Counted from the first letter of the stretch, positions 17,639 to 27,216 are shown. The stretch is 40,949 nt of DNA from Sulfurimonas sp. (GCA_027083035.1 JALWSY010000162.1:1-40949), one strand, 5' to 3'. The notes: generated by a model not told the origin, from the letters alone. Numbers and translations are program-made.

Positions 17639-19261
17639 CTACTTCTCTTTTTTACTCTTTTTAATAGCTGCTTGCGCATCTTTTGCATTTTTAAACTGCT
17701 GATTTACTATAAACTGCTGTGCTATAGAGAAGAGGTTGTTTACAAACCAATAAAGCACTAAACCTGAAGGGAAAGTGACAAAGAAAAATGTAAATATTAC
17801 TGGTAAGAACTTCATGACCTTCTCTTGCATTGGGTCTGTAAAGTTATTTGGTGTCATCTTCTGCTGTAGAAACATCGATGCGCCCATCAAGATAGGCAGT
17901 ACATAGTATGGATCCATACGAGAGAGATCATCTATCCATAAAATCCAAGGCGCACCCTGCAGTTCAACTGCATTTAAAAAGACACGATAGATAGCAAAAA
18001 AGACAGGAATCTGTAGTAGCATCGGCAGACATCCACCGAGTGGATTGGCTCCATGCTTCTTGTACATCTCCATTGTTGCTTGGTTTAAGCGTTGTGGATC
18101 GCCTTTGTACTTCTCCTTTAACTCTTTCATCTTTGGTGCAAGATCTTTCATCTTCTGCATAGAGACCATACCTTTGTATGTGAGAGGATAAAGTACAATA
18201 CGAACAAGCGCTGTCAGACCAATAATTGCCCAACCCCAGTTTCCAAAGATACCATAGAGCCAGCTAAGAACTGCAAAAAGTGGTTTTGATGCAAATGTAA
18301 ACCACCCATACTCTACAGCATTTGTCAGTACGGGATCTATAGACTCTAAGACTTTGTACTCTTTTGCACCAATGTAACCATGGAAGTTGTCATTTTGTAC
18401 ACCATCAAAATAGACAACGGGATTATTCTCACTATCATGCTCTACAATAACATTTCTGTCCTCACCAAATCCGTACATGATTGATGCGGTATATTGATCA
18501 AAAGCAGCAATCAGTTTCACGCCAGTATAAGATTTACGCCCTTCTGCATCACCATCCTCTATAATGGTAACAATATCATCATTTGTATAGAGCAAAGCAC
18601 CTGCAGCAGCCATCATCTGCTCTTTTTCATTTACATGAGGTCTTGCACCAAGATATATAAAGTATCTTTTGTCCTGACTTAAAGAAATTTTTGCATCATA
18701 GTGTCCATCTGCATAGAAAGTTATCTTTTTTGTTACTGTAAGATTAGAAAGTTTTTGTGTAAGAGTAACAGTAGTTTGTGCATCTCTACTAAGGTTTATC
18801 TCGCTCACATTTACACTATAAGGTACAGATATCGCTTCGTTGTTCAGAGTCTCATCCATAAAACGCAGATAGAGAGGTTTTGTACCTTTTTTTGGAATAA
18901 GTTGCGCATGATTATCCTCTTTGTCTCTAAACTTCTCTTCCGTTAATTCTTTACTTGCAATGCGTCCGAGTGTATCCATCTTTAAGATATATTTATCACT
19001 CTTTACTGTAAGGATAATCGATGCATTTGAATTTTGCTCATTTGGAGCTATCTTATGCCCTGCAACGGCCTCTAAATCTTTTACAGTCGGTTTTACTGTA
19101 CTTTTACTCTTTTCTTTGAGTGCTACACTCTCTTTTGCTTGAGCATCTTTGGCTACATTTGGTTCTGCCGGTGGAAAAATTGCTGTATATCCTACGAAAA
19201 AGACTACCGAAAGTAGTACAGCGACTAATAATCTCTGATTTGGTGACATTTTGTCTAACAC
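17639..19261 (-). CDS. yidC: membrane protein insertase YidC
   Basis: YidC inserts proteins into the inner membrane, alone or with Sec. The 540 residues show an N-terminal transmembrane anchor (QRLLVAVLLSVVFFVGYTA), a large periplasmic domain (about 35-330) as in Gram-negative YidC, and a C-terminal insertase domain of five helices. The conserved arginine in its hydrophilic groove lies in LTALVRIVLYPL. The tail is lysine-rich. The start is GTG at 19261, supported by AAAGGG at a 6-base spacing; ATG 19249 is an alternative. It follows yidD after 3 bases. Confidence 0.96.
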   Translation of the reverse strand: MLDKMSPNQRLLVAVLLSVVFFVGYTAIFPPAEPNVAKDAQAKESVALKEKSKSTVKPTVKDLEAVAGHKIAPNEQNSNASIILTVKSDKYILKMDTLGRIASKELTEEKFRDKEDNHAQLIPKKGTKPLYLRFMDETLNNEAISVPYSVNVSEINLSRDAQTTVTLTQKLSNLTVTKKITFYADGHYDAKISLSQDKRYFIYLGARPHVNEKEQMMAAAGALLYTNDDIVTIIEDGDAEGRKSYTGVKLIAAFDQYTASIMYGFGEDRNVIVEHDSENNPVVYFDGVQNDNFHGYIGAKEYKVLESIDPVLTNAVEYGWFTFASKPLFAVLSWLYGIFGNWGWAIIGLTALVRIVLYPLTYKGMVSMQKMKDLAPKMKELKEKYKGDPQRLNQATMEMYKKHGANPLGGCLPMLLQIPVFFAIYRVFLNAVELQGAPWILWIDDLSRMDPYYVLPILMGASMFLQQKMTPNNFTDPMQEKVMKFLPVIFTFFFVTFPSGLVLYWFVNNLFSIAQQFIVNQQFKNAKDAQAAIKKSKKEK

Positions 19262-19264
19262 TAG

Positions 19265-19588
19265 TTACCCTTTATATGAAAAATTTTTTATTATGTAATA
19301 ACGACCCTCTTTATTTGGGACGAACCAATATTTTATACTCTCAAGCCCTAATTTTTGAGGCTTACATCGAAGTCTATCCACTAAGGGATGATCTACTCCT
19401 CCGTCAAATAATTGATTACAACGCAGTATTCTAGTAAAAGAGTGGTAAAAAGCACTTGAAATGGAGTTGTTTTCAAAGTTTAATCGTGCATATTCGCTAC
19501 AAGTTGGGTAATATCGACACGAGCCATACCCTATGAGTGTAAAAAACTTCTGATAAAGCCAAAGTAATTTAAGTAAAAGCTTTCGCAT
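19265..19588 (-). CDS. yidD: membrane protein insertion efficiency factor YidD
   Basis: YidD is a small protein that aids YidC-dependent insertion. From ATG 19588 it has 107 residues: an amphipathic N-terminus [20 protein letters not shown], then the family core CRYYPTCSEYARLNFENN with its paired cysteines, and GGVDHPLVDRL. The more upstream start, at 19636, would add residues encoded inside rnpA and lacking family resemblance. The chosen start overlaps the end of rnpA by 20 bases. The C-terminal extension after about residue 70 is longer than in the E. coli protein. Confidence 0.93.
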   Translation of the reverse strand: MRKLLLKLLWLYQKFFTLIGYGSCRYYPTCSEYARLNFENNSISSAFYHSFTRILRCNQLFDGGVDHPLVDRLRCKPQKLGLESIKYWFVPNKEGRYYIIKNFSYKG

Positions 19589-19907
19589 TTTTAAGCACTC
19601 TTTTAAAATCTTTAAGCAGTTGTTCATAGGAAGCATCTAAAATGGCAGCTTTTGCGACAAATACATAGGAACCACTTTTGAGCTGGGGGGAGTAGTGACG
19701 AAAAACTGCTCGCATACGACGCTTTGCGCGATTACGCTTTACGGCATTGCCGAGTTTTTTTGTAGCTGTAAATCCTACTTTGTGGGTATTTTCTTGAGAG
19801 AGGTAAAAAAGTACAACACTATTTGAGTGCTGATTCTTTCCTTTGTTGTAAACATACTGAAACTCTTTATGGAGTTTCAGTGTGTAAAATCCGCCTAAAC
19901 TGACAAT
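19569..19907 (-). CDS. rnpA: ribonuclease P protein component, proposed ATT start
   Basis: RnpA is the protein subunit of RNase P, which removes tRNA 5' leaders. Translating between rpmH and yidD gives 112 residues beginning (M)[19 protein letters not shown], with the family signature [15 protein letters not shown] near residues 58-72. The frame is closed upstream by TAA, and no ATG, GTG or TTG occurs before the signature, so a standard start would give a truncated protein. ATT at 19907 has AAAAGG nine bases upstream and starts 10 bases inside rpmH. A CTG eight codons later is a weaker option. The protein itself is clearly intact. Confidence 0.88.
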   Translation of the reverse strand: MVSLGGFYTLKLHKEFQYVYNKGKNQHSNSVVLFYLSQENTHKVGFTATKKLGNAVKRNRAKRRMRAVFRHYSPQLKSGSYVFVAKAAILDASYEQLLKDFKRVLKNAKAFT

Positions 19908-20029
19908 CTTTTACGACCTTTTGCTCTACGGCGATTTAAAACTTTACGACCATTTTTAGTAGCCATTCTTGCTCTAAAACCATGCGTTCTTTTTCTTGGT
20001 GTGTTATGTGGTTGGTATGTTCTTTTCAC
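19895..20029 (-). CDS. rpmH: 50S ribosomal protein L34
   Basis: This is the 44-residue ribosomal protein L34, read as (M)[19 protein letters not shown] and ending [12 protein letters not shown], very basic as expected. The start is GTG at 20029; AAGGAT stands 6 bases upstream, and the nearby ATG (20036) runs straight into TGA. It heads the rpmH-rnpA-yidD-yidC-jag-mnmE-ruvX run, an order common in bacteria and often near the replication origin, although dnaA is not in this window. Confidence 0.97.
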   Translation of the reverse strand: MKRTYQPHNTPRKRTHGFRARMATKNGRKVLNRRRAKGRKRLSV

Positions 20030-20059
20030 GACATATCCTTATTTAAAATTAAGTTCGCA

Positions 20060-20065
20060 ATAATA
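20060..20065 (-). promoter_or_regulatory. rpmH operon -10 box
   Basis: Minus-strand TATTAT (context TTTTGTATTATTGCG), five of six matches, lies in the 59-base gap after clpB and would drive the L34/RNase P/YidC operon with a leader of about 24 bases. Confidence 0.4.
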
Positions 20066-20088
20066 CAAAATTTTTACTTAAATAGCGG

Positions 20089-22668
20089 TTAAGAGACTCT
20101 CGCCTCTATCTCGCCATTATTCATAACAAACTCTACCGTTGCACCCTCTTTGACTGTACCATCAAGAATCAAGTCCGCAAGTCTATCCTCTACGATCTCA
20201 TAAAGAGCGCGTTTTAGCGGTCTTGCACCATATACAGGATCAAATCCCGCTTCAGCTACATACGCTTTTGCCTCAGGTGATAAGATAAGCGTAATATCTC
20301 TATCTTTTACTTTTCTAGCAATCTCATCAAAGAAGATATCTACAATTCCCGCAATCTCTTTCTCACCAAGCGCATTAAAGATAACCACATCATCGAGTCT
20401 ATTTAAAAACTCCGGTTTAAACGCCTGTTTTAGCTCCTGCATAACAAGCTTATCTAACTCCGCACCCGCTTCATTGTTCATAATCTTATCTGAAGCGATA
20501 TTTGATGTTAAGATAATGATAGTGTTAGAGAAATCAACCGTCACGCCCTTGTTATCTGTCAAGCGCCCATCATCTAGCACTTGAAGAAGCATATTAAAGA
20601 CATCTGGGTGAGCTTTTTCTACCTCATCAAAAAGCACTACAGAGTATGGTTTTCTTCGTACCGCCTCTGTAAGCTGACCACCCTCTTCGTAACCTACATA
20701 TCCCGGAGCCGCACCAACAAGGCGAGATACCGCATGTTTTTCCATATACTCACTCATATCTATTCTTATGAGTGCATCCTCACTATCAAAGAGGAACTTC
20801 GCAAGTGTCTTCGCTGTCTGTGTTTTTCCAACACCAGTAGGCCCTAAAAAGAGGAAACTTCCTATAGGTGAGTTAGCAGCACTCAGCCCTGCTTTGTTTC
20901 TCTTAATAGCACGCGCTACAGCATGCGTAGCACGAGACTGACCGATAACTGTTTTATTCAGCTCATCTTCCACATGAAGAATCTTTGTCTGCTCAGCCTG
21001 CAACATCTTATTTACCGGAATATGTGTCCAGCGAGATACTACTGATGCTATCGCCTCTTCATCAACTGCATTTTTAAGGAGCGTTCCCTCCTCTTGCATT
21101 CTGTTCCATTGCTCATTGAGGGACTTCTCCTCCTCTATAAGCTTTGGAATCTCACCATACTCAATCTCTGCAGCTCTGTTAAAATCAGACTGCCCTTTTG
21201 CGAGTTCTGCTTCACGGCGTTTTGCTTCAATCTCTCCTTTGATGGAAGATATTTTCTCAAAGACCTCTTTTTCTGTTTGGAACTGAGACTCTAGCTTTCT
21301 CACTTCCTCTTCAGTATCTGCAAGCTCTTTTTCTATCTCCTCAAGACGCTTCTCATTTGCCGGAGTCTTCTCCATCTTCAGCGCCTCTTTCTCTACCATC
21401 AGCTCACTCAATTTGCGTTTTGCAGAGCTAAGTGCATTTGGCTCAGACTCTATCTGCATCTTTAGCTCAGCTGCCGCCTCATCGATTAAGTCAATCGCCT
21501 TATCCGGTAGGAATCTATCTGCAATATATCTGTCAGAGAGCTTTGCAGCCGCCACAAGTGCGCTATCTACTATGGTAACATTATGGTGTGCCTCAAGTCT
21601 CTCTTTGATACCACGCAGAATCTGTAGTGCTTGATTTACTGTCGGCTCATCTAAGTTAATCGGCAAGAAACGGCGCTGCAACGCAGCATCTTTTTCAAAA
21701 TACTTTCTATACTCTTTAAGTGTAGTCGCACCGATAGTGTGCAACTCACCACGAGCAAGTGCCGGTTTTAAGATATTTGCCGCATCCATACTTCCCTCTG
21801 ATGCACCCGCACCGACGATAGTATGAATCTCATCAATAAAGAGGATAATGTTACCGCTCTCTTTTACCTCATCAATAACCGCTTTAAGTCTATCCTCAAA
21901 CTCTCCTCTATACTTCGCACCTGCGATAAGCGCACTCATATCAAGGGCAACAACACGCTTGTTTTGCAGAGATGTCGGAACATTTCCAGATTGGATTCTC
22001 TGTGCGAGTCCCTCTACAAGTGCTGTTTTACCAACCCCCGGCTCACCAAGAAGCATAGGATTGTTCTTTGTTTTACGAATGAGAATCTGCATCATACGCG
22101 TAATCTCTTCATCGCGACCGATTACAGGAGAGAGTTTTCCCTCTGCTGCCTCTGCAGTTAAATCTATACCATACTTAGAGAGAGACTCTAGTGTCTCATC
22201 TGCACTCTGTGAATCAATAGTCGCACCGCCACGAGCTGCTTCAATATTCTTCTTAAGTTCCATAACATCAATATACTTTGGCAGTATCGTACTATATGGT
22301 TCGCTATCTAAGTTTGCTAACAAATAAGTATCTACTGCCAAGAACTTATCACCATTTTGCGCCATAAGCCCAGCACCCTTCTCTAGTGTCTGTGCAAACT
22401 CATTAGAGAGTCTAATACTCTCTTTTGTCACACTTGAAGATTTTGGCAACTTCTCTGTGAGACTCTTTACATCCAACTCCATTGCTACCTTATCGACATT
22501 CATCTTTCTGAGCATCTGGTTAAGAACAGAGTCTGAATTTGTTAAAAGCGCCCACAAAAAGTGTTCACTTCGCACCTCTTGGTTTTTATTGTGTAGTGCT
22601 AAAGAGACCGCACTCTCTATAGCCTGTGTTAAATTGTGTGTTAATTTTTCAAAAATATTATTGTTCAT
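20089..22668 (-). CDS. clpB: ATP-dependent disaggregase ClpB
   Basis: ClpB resolubilises aggregated proteins together with DnaK. From ATG 22668 ([20 protein letters not shown]) it has 859 residues, the usual length. In order come the Clp_N repeat domain (about 1-145), AAA+ module 1 with Walker A GEPGVGKT at 208-215 and Walker B ILFIDEIH, the coiled-coil M domain rich in Glu and Lys (about 400-530), AAA+ module 2 with GPTGVGKT near 600, and the D2 C-terminal domain. The longer reading from 22734 adds an unrelated 22 residues that overlap the promoter. I find no CIRCE or HAIR heat-shock operator upstream. Confidence 0.97.
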   Translation of the reverse strand: MNNNIFEKLTHNLTQAIESAVSLALHNKNQEVRSEHFLWALLTNSDSVLNQMLRKMNVDKVAMELDVKSLTEKLPKSSSVTKESIRLSNEFAQTLEKGAGLMAQNGDKFLAVDTYLLANLDSEPYSTILPKYIDVMELKKNIEAARGGATIDSQSADETLESLSKYGIDLTAEAAEGKLSPVIGRDEEITRMMQILIRKTKNNPMLLGEPGVGKTALVEGLAQRIQSGNVPTSLQNKRVVALDMSALIAGAKYRGEFEDRLKAVIDEVKESGNIILFIDEIHTIVGAGASEGSMDAANILKPALARGELHTIGATTLKEYRKYFEKDAALQRRFLPINLDEPTVNQALQILRGIKERLEAHHNVTIVDSALVAAAKLSDRYIADRFLPDKAIDLIDEAAAELKMQIESEPNALSSAKRKLSELMVEKEALKMEKTPANEKRLEEIEKELADTEEEVRKLESQFQTEKEVFEKISSIKGEIEAKRREAELAKGQSDFNRAAEIEYGEIPKLIEEEKSLNEQWNRMQEEGTLLKNAVDEEAIASVVSRWTHIPVNKMLQAEQTKILHVEDELNKTVIGQSRATHAVARAIKRNKAGLSAANSPIGSFLFLGPTGVGKTQTAKTLAKFLFDSEDALIRIDMSEYMEKHAVSRLVGAAPGYVGYEEGGQLTEAVRRKPYSVVLFDEVEKAHPDVFNMLLQVLDDGRLTDNKGVTVDFSNTIIILTSNIASDKIMNNEAGAELDKLVMQELKQAFKPEFLNRLDDVVIFNALGEKEIAGIVDIFFDEIARKVKDRDITLILSPEAKAYVAEAGFDPVYGARPLKRALYEIVEDRLADLILDGTVKEGATVEFVMNNGEIEARVS

Positions 22669-22701
22669 CTTAAAATCCTTTTTCTCTTTTTTTATGGCGT
22701 T

Positions 22702-22712
22702 AGTATAGTATA
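22702..22712 (-). promoter_or_regulatory. clpB -10 region
   Basis: Two overlapping TATACT boxes on the minus strand stand 33-44 bases ahead of the clpB ATG. The leader carries AAGGA as ribosome-binding site. Confidence 0.4.
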
Positions 22713-22756
22713 AAAAGGATTTATCTTTTGCCACCTAGGGGGCATTAAAGAAGTTT

Positions 22757-22787
22757 TATAATCCTTTTACCCCCTTTTTACTATAAT
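22757..22787 (+). promoter_or_regulatory. tandem -10 boxes of the nitroreductase gene
   Basis: Two perfect TATAAT boxes lie at 22757-22762 and 22782-22787 on the plus strand. The first gives a leader of about 37 bases. The second would start transcription at or just before the ribosome-binding site AAAGGA (22793-22798). The leader also contains ATGTAA, a start codon followed at once by a stop. Confidence 0.5.
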
Positions 22788-22805
22788 TTTATAAAGGATG
22801 TAAAT

Positions 22806-23486
22806 ATGCCAACAGTTTTAGAAGCTTTAAAAAATCGCTCTTCCATCAGAGCATTTAGTGATAAAAAAATTCCAAAAGAGACTTTAGAGAAGATATTAGA
22901 AGCAGCGGGAATGACTCCAAGTGGTGCAAATATGCAGCCCTGGGTGAGTTATGCTATCAGTAATGATGCGCTGCTAAAAAAAATCGGGGACGCTGTAATA
23001 GAAAAGATGGATGCAGGAGTAACGAACGATCAGTTTATACAGTATTATCCAACAAAGTGGGTAAACCCTTATAAAAAACGCCGTATCGTAACAGGAGCAG
23101 GACTCTATAAGCTTATGGAAGTAGATAGAAAAGATAATGAAACACGCATCGAGATGTGGAAGGATAACTTTCGCTGGTTTGGTGCAAAAACTGTTATCTT
23201 CGTCTTTACCGACAAAGCGAACATCGATAACTCGCAAGGTGTGCTTATAGATTGTGGTGCCTATATGCAAAGCATTATGCTCGCCGCACAGGAGTTTGGC
23301 ATCGACTCCTGTCCTCAAGGTTCAACTACGGAGTTTGGTAGGGTTATAGCAGAGGCTATGGATGCTCCTGATAATCTTGCCTTACTTTATAGTGTGGTTT
23401 TAGGATATAAAGATAGTAGTGCAAAAATCAACAGCTACCAACCGGAGCGTGTTAAACTTGAAGAGTCGGTCACTTTTATAGATTAA
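22806..23486 (+). CDS. nitroreductase-family flavoprotein
   Basis: This is a 226-residue protein of the FMN-dependent nitroreductase family, which reduces nitro groups, quinones or other electron acceptors using NAD(P)H. The N-terminus LKNRSSIRAFSDKKIPKETLEKILEAA is the family signature with the RSSIR FMN-phosphate contact, SGANMQPW is the second motif, and the C-terminal LLYSVVLGYKD is the usual end. Residues 60-130 form the variable region that sets substrate range. It stands alone, divergent from clpB, with a good AAAGGA site. The natural substrate cannot be read from the sequence. Confidence 0.88.
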   Translation: MPTVLEALKNRSSIRAFSDKKIPKETLEKILEAAGMTPSGANMQPWVSYAISNDALLKKIGDAVIEKMDAGVTNDQFIQYYPTKWVNPYKKRRIVTGAGLYKLMEVDRKDNETRIEMWKDNFRWFGAKTVIFVFTDKANIDNSQGVLIDCGAYMQSIMLAAQEFGIDSCPQGSTTEFGRVIAEAMDAPDNLALLYSVVLGYKDSSAKINSYQPERVKLEESVTFID

Positions 23487-23490
23487 ACCA

Positions 23491-25344
23491 CTACAATAGA
23501 TATGCTTCAGGCTTACCGATATAATACCCCTGTAGCATATCAACTCTCTCTTTAAGATACTCAAAAATTTCTTCAGTTGCGACATACTCTGCTATAGTTG
23601 CGATACCTAATGTTTTTGCAAACTCACATATGGAGTCCACTAACTTTTGCATCTTTGGATCATTGAATAACTCCGATACAATTGATCCATCAATCTTTAA
23701 AAAATCTATCTCTAGTTTTGCAAACTGTGCAAAGTTAGAGTATCCCGACCCGAAATCATCAAGTGCAAATTTGATACCATATCTTTTCAAACTTTTCATA
23801 AAGTTGTTTAAAAGTTCAAACTCCTCAAGCGCTTCATTTTCTACAATCTCTATCGTCATTCTTTTCGCCACGTCTGGATAACGTGCTATTAGCGTCTCAA
23901 GCAGTAATCTTACTGATTTATCATGAATATCTTTCAGGGTAAAGTTTACACTAAATGTCATCTCGCTATTTTGAAACTTCTCAAAACTTTTTAAGAGGAT
24001 TGACTTTGTAAACTCTACATAAAAAGGTGCCTCCAAAAGTACGGGTAAAAACTCAGAAGGTTCTAAAATAGTATCATCATAACGCAAACGCATCAGAACT
24101 TCATACTTTAAAACTTTTTGAATGCCTTTATCTGTAATGTAGATAGGTTGAAAATAAGGGAGTATTGCATCTTTTACCATAATCTCTTTGAGCTTTTGAG
24201 TCATTGTTAGCTCTTTTTTTATTTCGTCAAGCATATTATGAATAGTATTTGAGTCCACTAAATCCTGTTTACTTCTAAAAAGTGCAAATTCACACGCTTC
24301 GAGTGCTTTAGTTTCAAACTTCTCATATGCTCCATAAAAGAAGAGATCATACTTTGCACTATTTTGCGTCACACTTATTCCACCATTTATTTTAGAAAAA
24401 AGCTCTTTAGCTTCCTCTTGTGAATGGAATAAAACAGCAAATTCATCCCCATAAATTCTATAAGTTTTTATGGCACTAGAAGCGCGCAAAAAGGTTGCTA
24501 TTTTTTTTAAAATAGTATCTCCAAAATCATATCCATATAAAACATTTAATTTTGAAAATGATTTTACATTGAGTATCATGATATAAACATCTTTAAATAC
24601 TGAAATATCCTGTAGAAGTTGAAATCTATTTGGCAGAAGTGTAATAGGATCTATATAGATAGAAAGCAACTCCTCTTCTAAAAACATTCCGCTTAAAAGT
24701 GTTACCATTTTTAAAAAAAGTGCTATCATTTCGATATATATCAAGACAAAATAGAAATATTCTCGACGCTCATAAAAGTTTACTGCTTCAGTTGCACACT
24801 CATATAGTTCTTTATTTGTACGTAAAAAATCTGCTCGAATATCAGGATCTTGAAAAAAGAGACCAATCCTCTCTTCAATAAACTTTGTAAACTCTTCTAC
24901 TCTACCCTTTATGTTTGGAGCATTCTTCTCCATTAATACACTATCAATAAGTGCTTCTAACCATACAAGCAGCTCATCAACAATAGCAACATCCTCTTTT
25001 GAAACAAAGTTTGGATTATTATTTATCCCAAGTTTTAACGATTTTATCTCTTTTGGAAGACGCTTTTTAAGATACCCTTTTGCTAGTAGATTTTCATTTA
25101 CACGAAGAATCTTCTTTTCATCAAGTGAAAGTGTATAAGAAAAAGTATCTAAAAAGATAGCAAGTTTTGAAAAGCTTATCTCTTTTTCATATACATTCTC
25201 TCCTATCTCCTCTAATAGTTTTGATTTCACCTCTTCTTTGGTTAAGGATTTTAATAAATTCTCTAAAAATATCTTATTTTCCACATTTATCCATTTAAAG
25301 TAGTTCTTATTCATCTCTCTCTCAAAATACATCACAACATCCAT
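23491..25344 (-). CDS. GGDEF-EAL protein with unknown helical N-terminal domain
   Basis: The 617-residue protein has a helical N-terminal region (about 1-225) that I do not recognise, then a GGDEF domain (230-365) whose signature is YGDEF at 298-302, and an EAL domain (about 370-615) with KYEVLMRLRY in place of EAL. IEIVEN, LDDFGSGYSN, LKIDGSIV, AEYVA and QGYYIGKP are intact, so phosphodiesterase activity on cyclic-di-GMP is plausible while cyclase activity is doubtful. No clear transmembrane pair is present, although residues 197-222 are hydrophobic. The start could also be ATG codons at residues 5 or 11; GAGAGAG precedes the latter. Confidence 0.83.
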   Translation of the reverse strand: MDVVMYFEREMNKNYFKWINVENKIFLENLLKSLTKEEVKSKLLEEIGENVYEKEISFSKLAIFLDTFSYTLSLDEKKILRVNENLLAKGYLKKRLPKEIKSLKLGINNNPNFVSKEDVAIVDELLVWLEALIDSVLMEKNAPNIKGRVEEFTKFIEERIGLFFQDPDIRADFLRTNKELYECATEAVNFYERREYFYFVLIYIEMIALFLKMVTLLSGMFLEEELLSIYIDPITLLPNRFQLLQDISVFKDVYIMILNVKSFSKLNVLYGYDFGDTILKKIATFLRASSAIKTYRIYGDEFAVLFHSQEEAKELFSKINGGISVTQNSAKYDLFFYGAYEKFETKALEACEFALFRSKQDLVDSNTIHNMLDEIKKELTMTQKLKEIMVKDAILPYFQPIYITDKGIQKVLKYEVLMRLRYDDTILEPSEFLPVLLEAPFYVEFTKSILLKSFEKFQNSEMTFSVNFTLKDIHDKSVRLLLETLIARYPDVAKRMTIEIVENEALEEFELLNNFMKSLKRYGIKFALDDFGSGYSNFAQFAKLEIDFLKIDGSIVSELFNDPKMQKLVDSICEFAKTLGIATIAEYVATEEIFEYLKERVDMLQGYYIGKPEAYLL

Positions 25345-25365
25345 TCTCTCGTCACCAGCTTTGTG

Positions 25366-25371
25366 ATTGTA
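25366..25371 (-). promoter_or_regulatory. -10 box of the GGDEF-EAL gene
   Basis: Minus-strand TACAAT (context GGTACAATCACAAAG) lies about 21 bases before the first possible start. Confidence 0.35.
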
Positions 25372-25424
25372 CCATCAATGTAATAAAACTTTTATTAAAA
25401 ATAAAACAAAAATAAACAATTTAT

Positions 25425-26300
25425 TCATAACTTCTTACATTTTCTTGTACGTTTTGCTTTCTCTCTATATCGTTCTAGCATACTCTCATTTCCACTCAGC
25501 CCACCGCTATGGATGTAAAGCACTCCCTCAATTCTCTTCTCTAAAAGTGTGAGCCAGAGTGCCGGTGCGTAGAGCAAGTCAAATACAACCCCTGCATCAA
25601 GTAATCGTTTATATATATCTAAAAACTCTCCATAGAGTTTTGCAAAGTGGTAACGCTTTTTTGGCTCTAAGATAGTGAGATTTTCGGGAATTGGTGCGAG
25701 CGCGCGCATCTGCTCTTTAAGATAATCACTCCCACCAACACAAGCAATGGTATAGACTCTGTACTCCGGCAGAGCATGAGCAAGGAAAAGTGCGGTTGTT
25801 CCTGTACCAGATGGAGTAGCCACAGCCTTTATATCAAGATTGAGATTACGAATCTCCTCGGCTAAAACTTTTAAGCCCTCTTTGGCACCTCTATCTGCTC
25901 CACCCTGATGTACAATATATGTCTTTGCATCAAGATTTAAGCTCAATGAAGCAATAAACTCTTTGTAAATCTCCTCACTCAACTCTCTGTGCTGCATCCC
26001 AAAGGAGAGTGAATGATAGAAGTTGCCAACTCTCTGCTCTCGCATCACTTTGCTGATAGGCTTTGTATAGTAGAGGAACTCCCATCCTTTATCATGTGCA
26101 AGTTTTGCAAGTGAGAGCATTGCATTTGATTGGGTTCCGCCATAGGAGATTATTTTGTTATACTTCTCTTTTGGAGTTTGGATAAGAGTGTAGAGTTTGC
26201 GGTATTTGTTCCCTGAGAGGTAGGGATCTATGAGGTCATCGCGTTTGATGAGAAACTCAATACCCTCTAATTCTATTTTAGAGAGTTCTTGAGTTGACAT
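25425..26300 (-). CDS. ACC deaminase / D-cysteine desulfhydrase family PLP enzyme
   Basis: This is a 291-residue PLP enzyme of the tryptophan-synthase-beta fold, in the branch holding 1-aminocyclopropane-1-carboxylate deaminase and D-cysteine desulfhydrase. FLIKRDDLIDPYLSGNKYRKL includes the PLP lysine (in GNKYRKL), SYGGTQSNAMLSLA binds substrate and cofactor, and TPSGTGTTALFLA is the phosphate loop. It is shorter than the roughly 330-residue characterised members. Sequence alone does not settle the substrate; D-cysteine is the more likely one outside plant-associated bacteria. It starts 15 bases after the Peb4-like gene and is probably co-transcribed. Confidence 0.8.
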   Translation of the reverse strand: MSTQELSKIELEGIEFLIKRDDLIDPYLSGNKYRKLYTLIQTPKEKYNKIISYGGTQSNAMLSLAKLAHDKGWEFLYYTKPISKVMREQRVGNFYHSLSFGMQHRELSEEIYKEFIASLSLNLDAKTYIVHQGGADRGAKEGLKVLAEEIRNLNLDIKAVATPSGTGTTALFLAHALPEYRVYTIACVGGSDYLKEQMRALAPIPENLTILEPKKRYHFAKLYGEFLDIYKRLLDAGVVFDLLYAPALWLTLLEKRIEGVLYIHSGGLSGNESMLERYREKAKRTRKCKKL

Positions 26301-26315
26301 ATTACAGATTAGAAG

Positions 26316-27146
26316 TTATTTGATAACAGCTTTTTTTTGAAGTGCATCCATCTTCTCTTTCATAACATTTTTGAACTTCTCTCTTTTGAGACGCTGCTCA
26401 ATAAATGGTTTCACCTCATCAAATGAACGAGTAGAAGCATCTTTTTTATCTTCTACATAGATAACATGGTATCCAAACTGAGTCTTCACAGGTTCAGTTG
26501 TTACCTCTCCTTTTTTCATGCTGAATACTTTATCATTAAACGCCGGTACCATCTGTCCACGCGCGAAGTAACCTAAATCACCACCCTTTGGTCCACTTGG
26601 TCCTGTTGACTTCTCTCTTGCAAGTCTTTCAAACTCTGACTTGAGTTTTTCACCACTTAACGATTTGAGTTTTGCGATAATCTTCTTTGCTTCTTGTTCT
26701 GTTTTTACTAAGATATGGCGCGCATGAACAGACTCTTTTTCATTAAACTCTTCTTTGTTTTTGTTGTAATACTCTTTTGCCTCTTTCTCACTTACCTTTA
26801 CAGAGTCAAGAAGTTTTTTCTGCCATACTTGGATAGCTAACTCTTTTTTAATTCTCTCTTCAAGTTTCTGAAGCTCCTCTTTGTACTCTTTTGACTTTAA
26901 AACACCCTGCTTTTTTGCATCTTCATAGATAAGTTCTTTGCCTATAAGTTGCTGCAAAACTTGCTGTCTGAATTGTGCCTGTTTATCTTGAGGTACTTGG
27001 TTAAACCTTCCCTGAGTTGCTTGCATCAACTCATTGTCCACTTCCTCTTGTGTAATCGCTTTTCCATTAACTGTTACTAATGTTGTAGCTGATGCAACCG
27101 CACCTGTAATTAAAAGTGTTGCTAAAAATTTTGTAGCTATTCTCAT
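26316..27146 (-). CDS. periplasmic peptidyl-prolyl isomerase, Peb4/SurA-like
   Basis: This 276-residue exported chaperone has a signal peptide (MRIATKFLATLLITGAVASA), a SurA-type N-terminal helical domain (about 25-140) and a parvulin rotamase domain (about 140-245). The rotamase carries HARHILVKTEQEA, GPSGPKGGDLGYFARGQMVP and FGYHVIYVED. Campylobacter Peb4 (Cbf2), next to fba, is the nearest analogue I know, and fba lies 4 kb away here. Such proteins assist outer-membrane protein folding in the periplasm. The ATG follows AAGGACATATTAA. Confidence 0.9.
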   Translation of the reverse strand: MRIATKFLATLLITGAVASATTLVTVNGKAITQEEVDNELMQATQGRFNQVPQDKQAQFRQQVLQQLIGKELIYEDAKKQGVLKSKEYKEELQKLEERIKKELAIQVWQKKLLDSVKVSEKEAKEYYNKNKEEFNEKESVHARHILVKTEQEAKKIIAKLKSLSGEKLKSEFERLAREKSTGPSGPKGGDLGYFARGQMVPAFNDKVFSMKKGEVTTEPVKTQFGYHVIYVEDKKDASTRSFDEVKPFIEQRLKREKFKNVMKEKMDALQKKAVIK

Positions 27147-27216
27147 TTAATATGTCCTTCTTTTATTTAAATAGAAATTAAAGTTTAATACTAATAAACT
27201 AACACTTATTAAACAA

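Noticed and set aside
21848-22327. 159-codon plus-strand ORF inside clpB
   Set aside because: It is antisense to a highly conserved AAA+ core, is serine-rich and low in information as expected for a shadow frame, and has no promoter or ribosome-binding site.
22669-22805. Possible CIRCE or HAIR heat-shock operator between clpB and the nitroreductase gene
   Set aside because: Neither TTAGCACTC-N9-GAGTGCTAA nor CTTGAGT-N7-ACTCAAG is present.
25372-25424. AT-rich gap before the PLP enzyme stop as a control region
   Set aside because: It is short, has no repeat or dyad of note, and simply separates the GGDEF-EAL promoter from a gene end.
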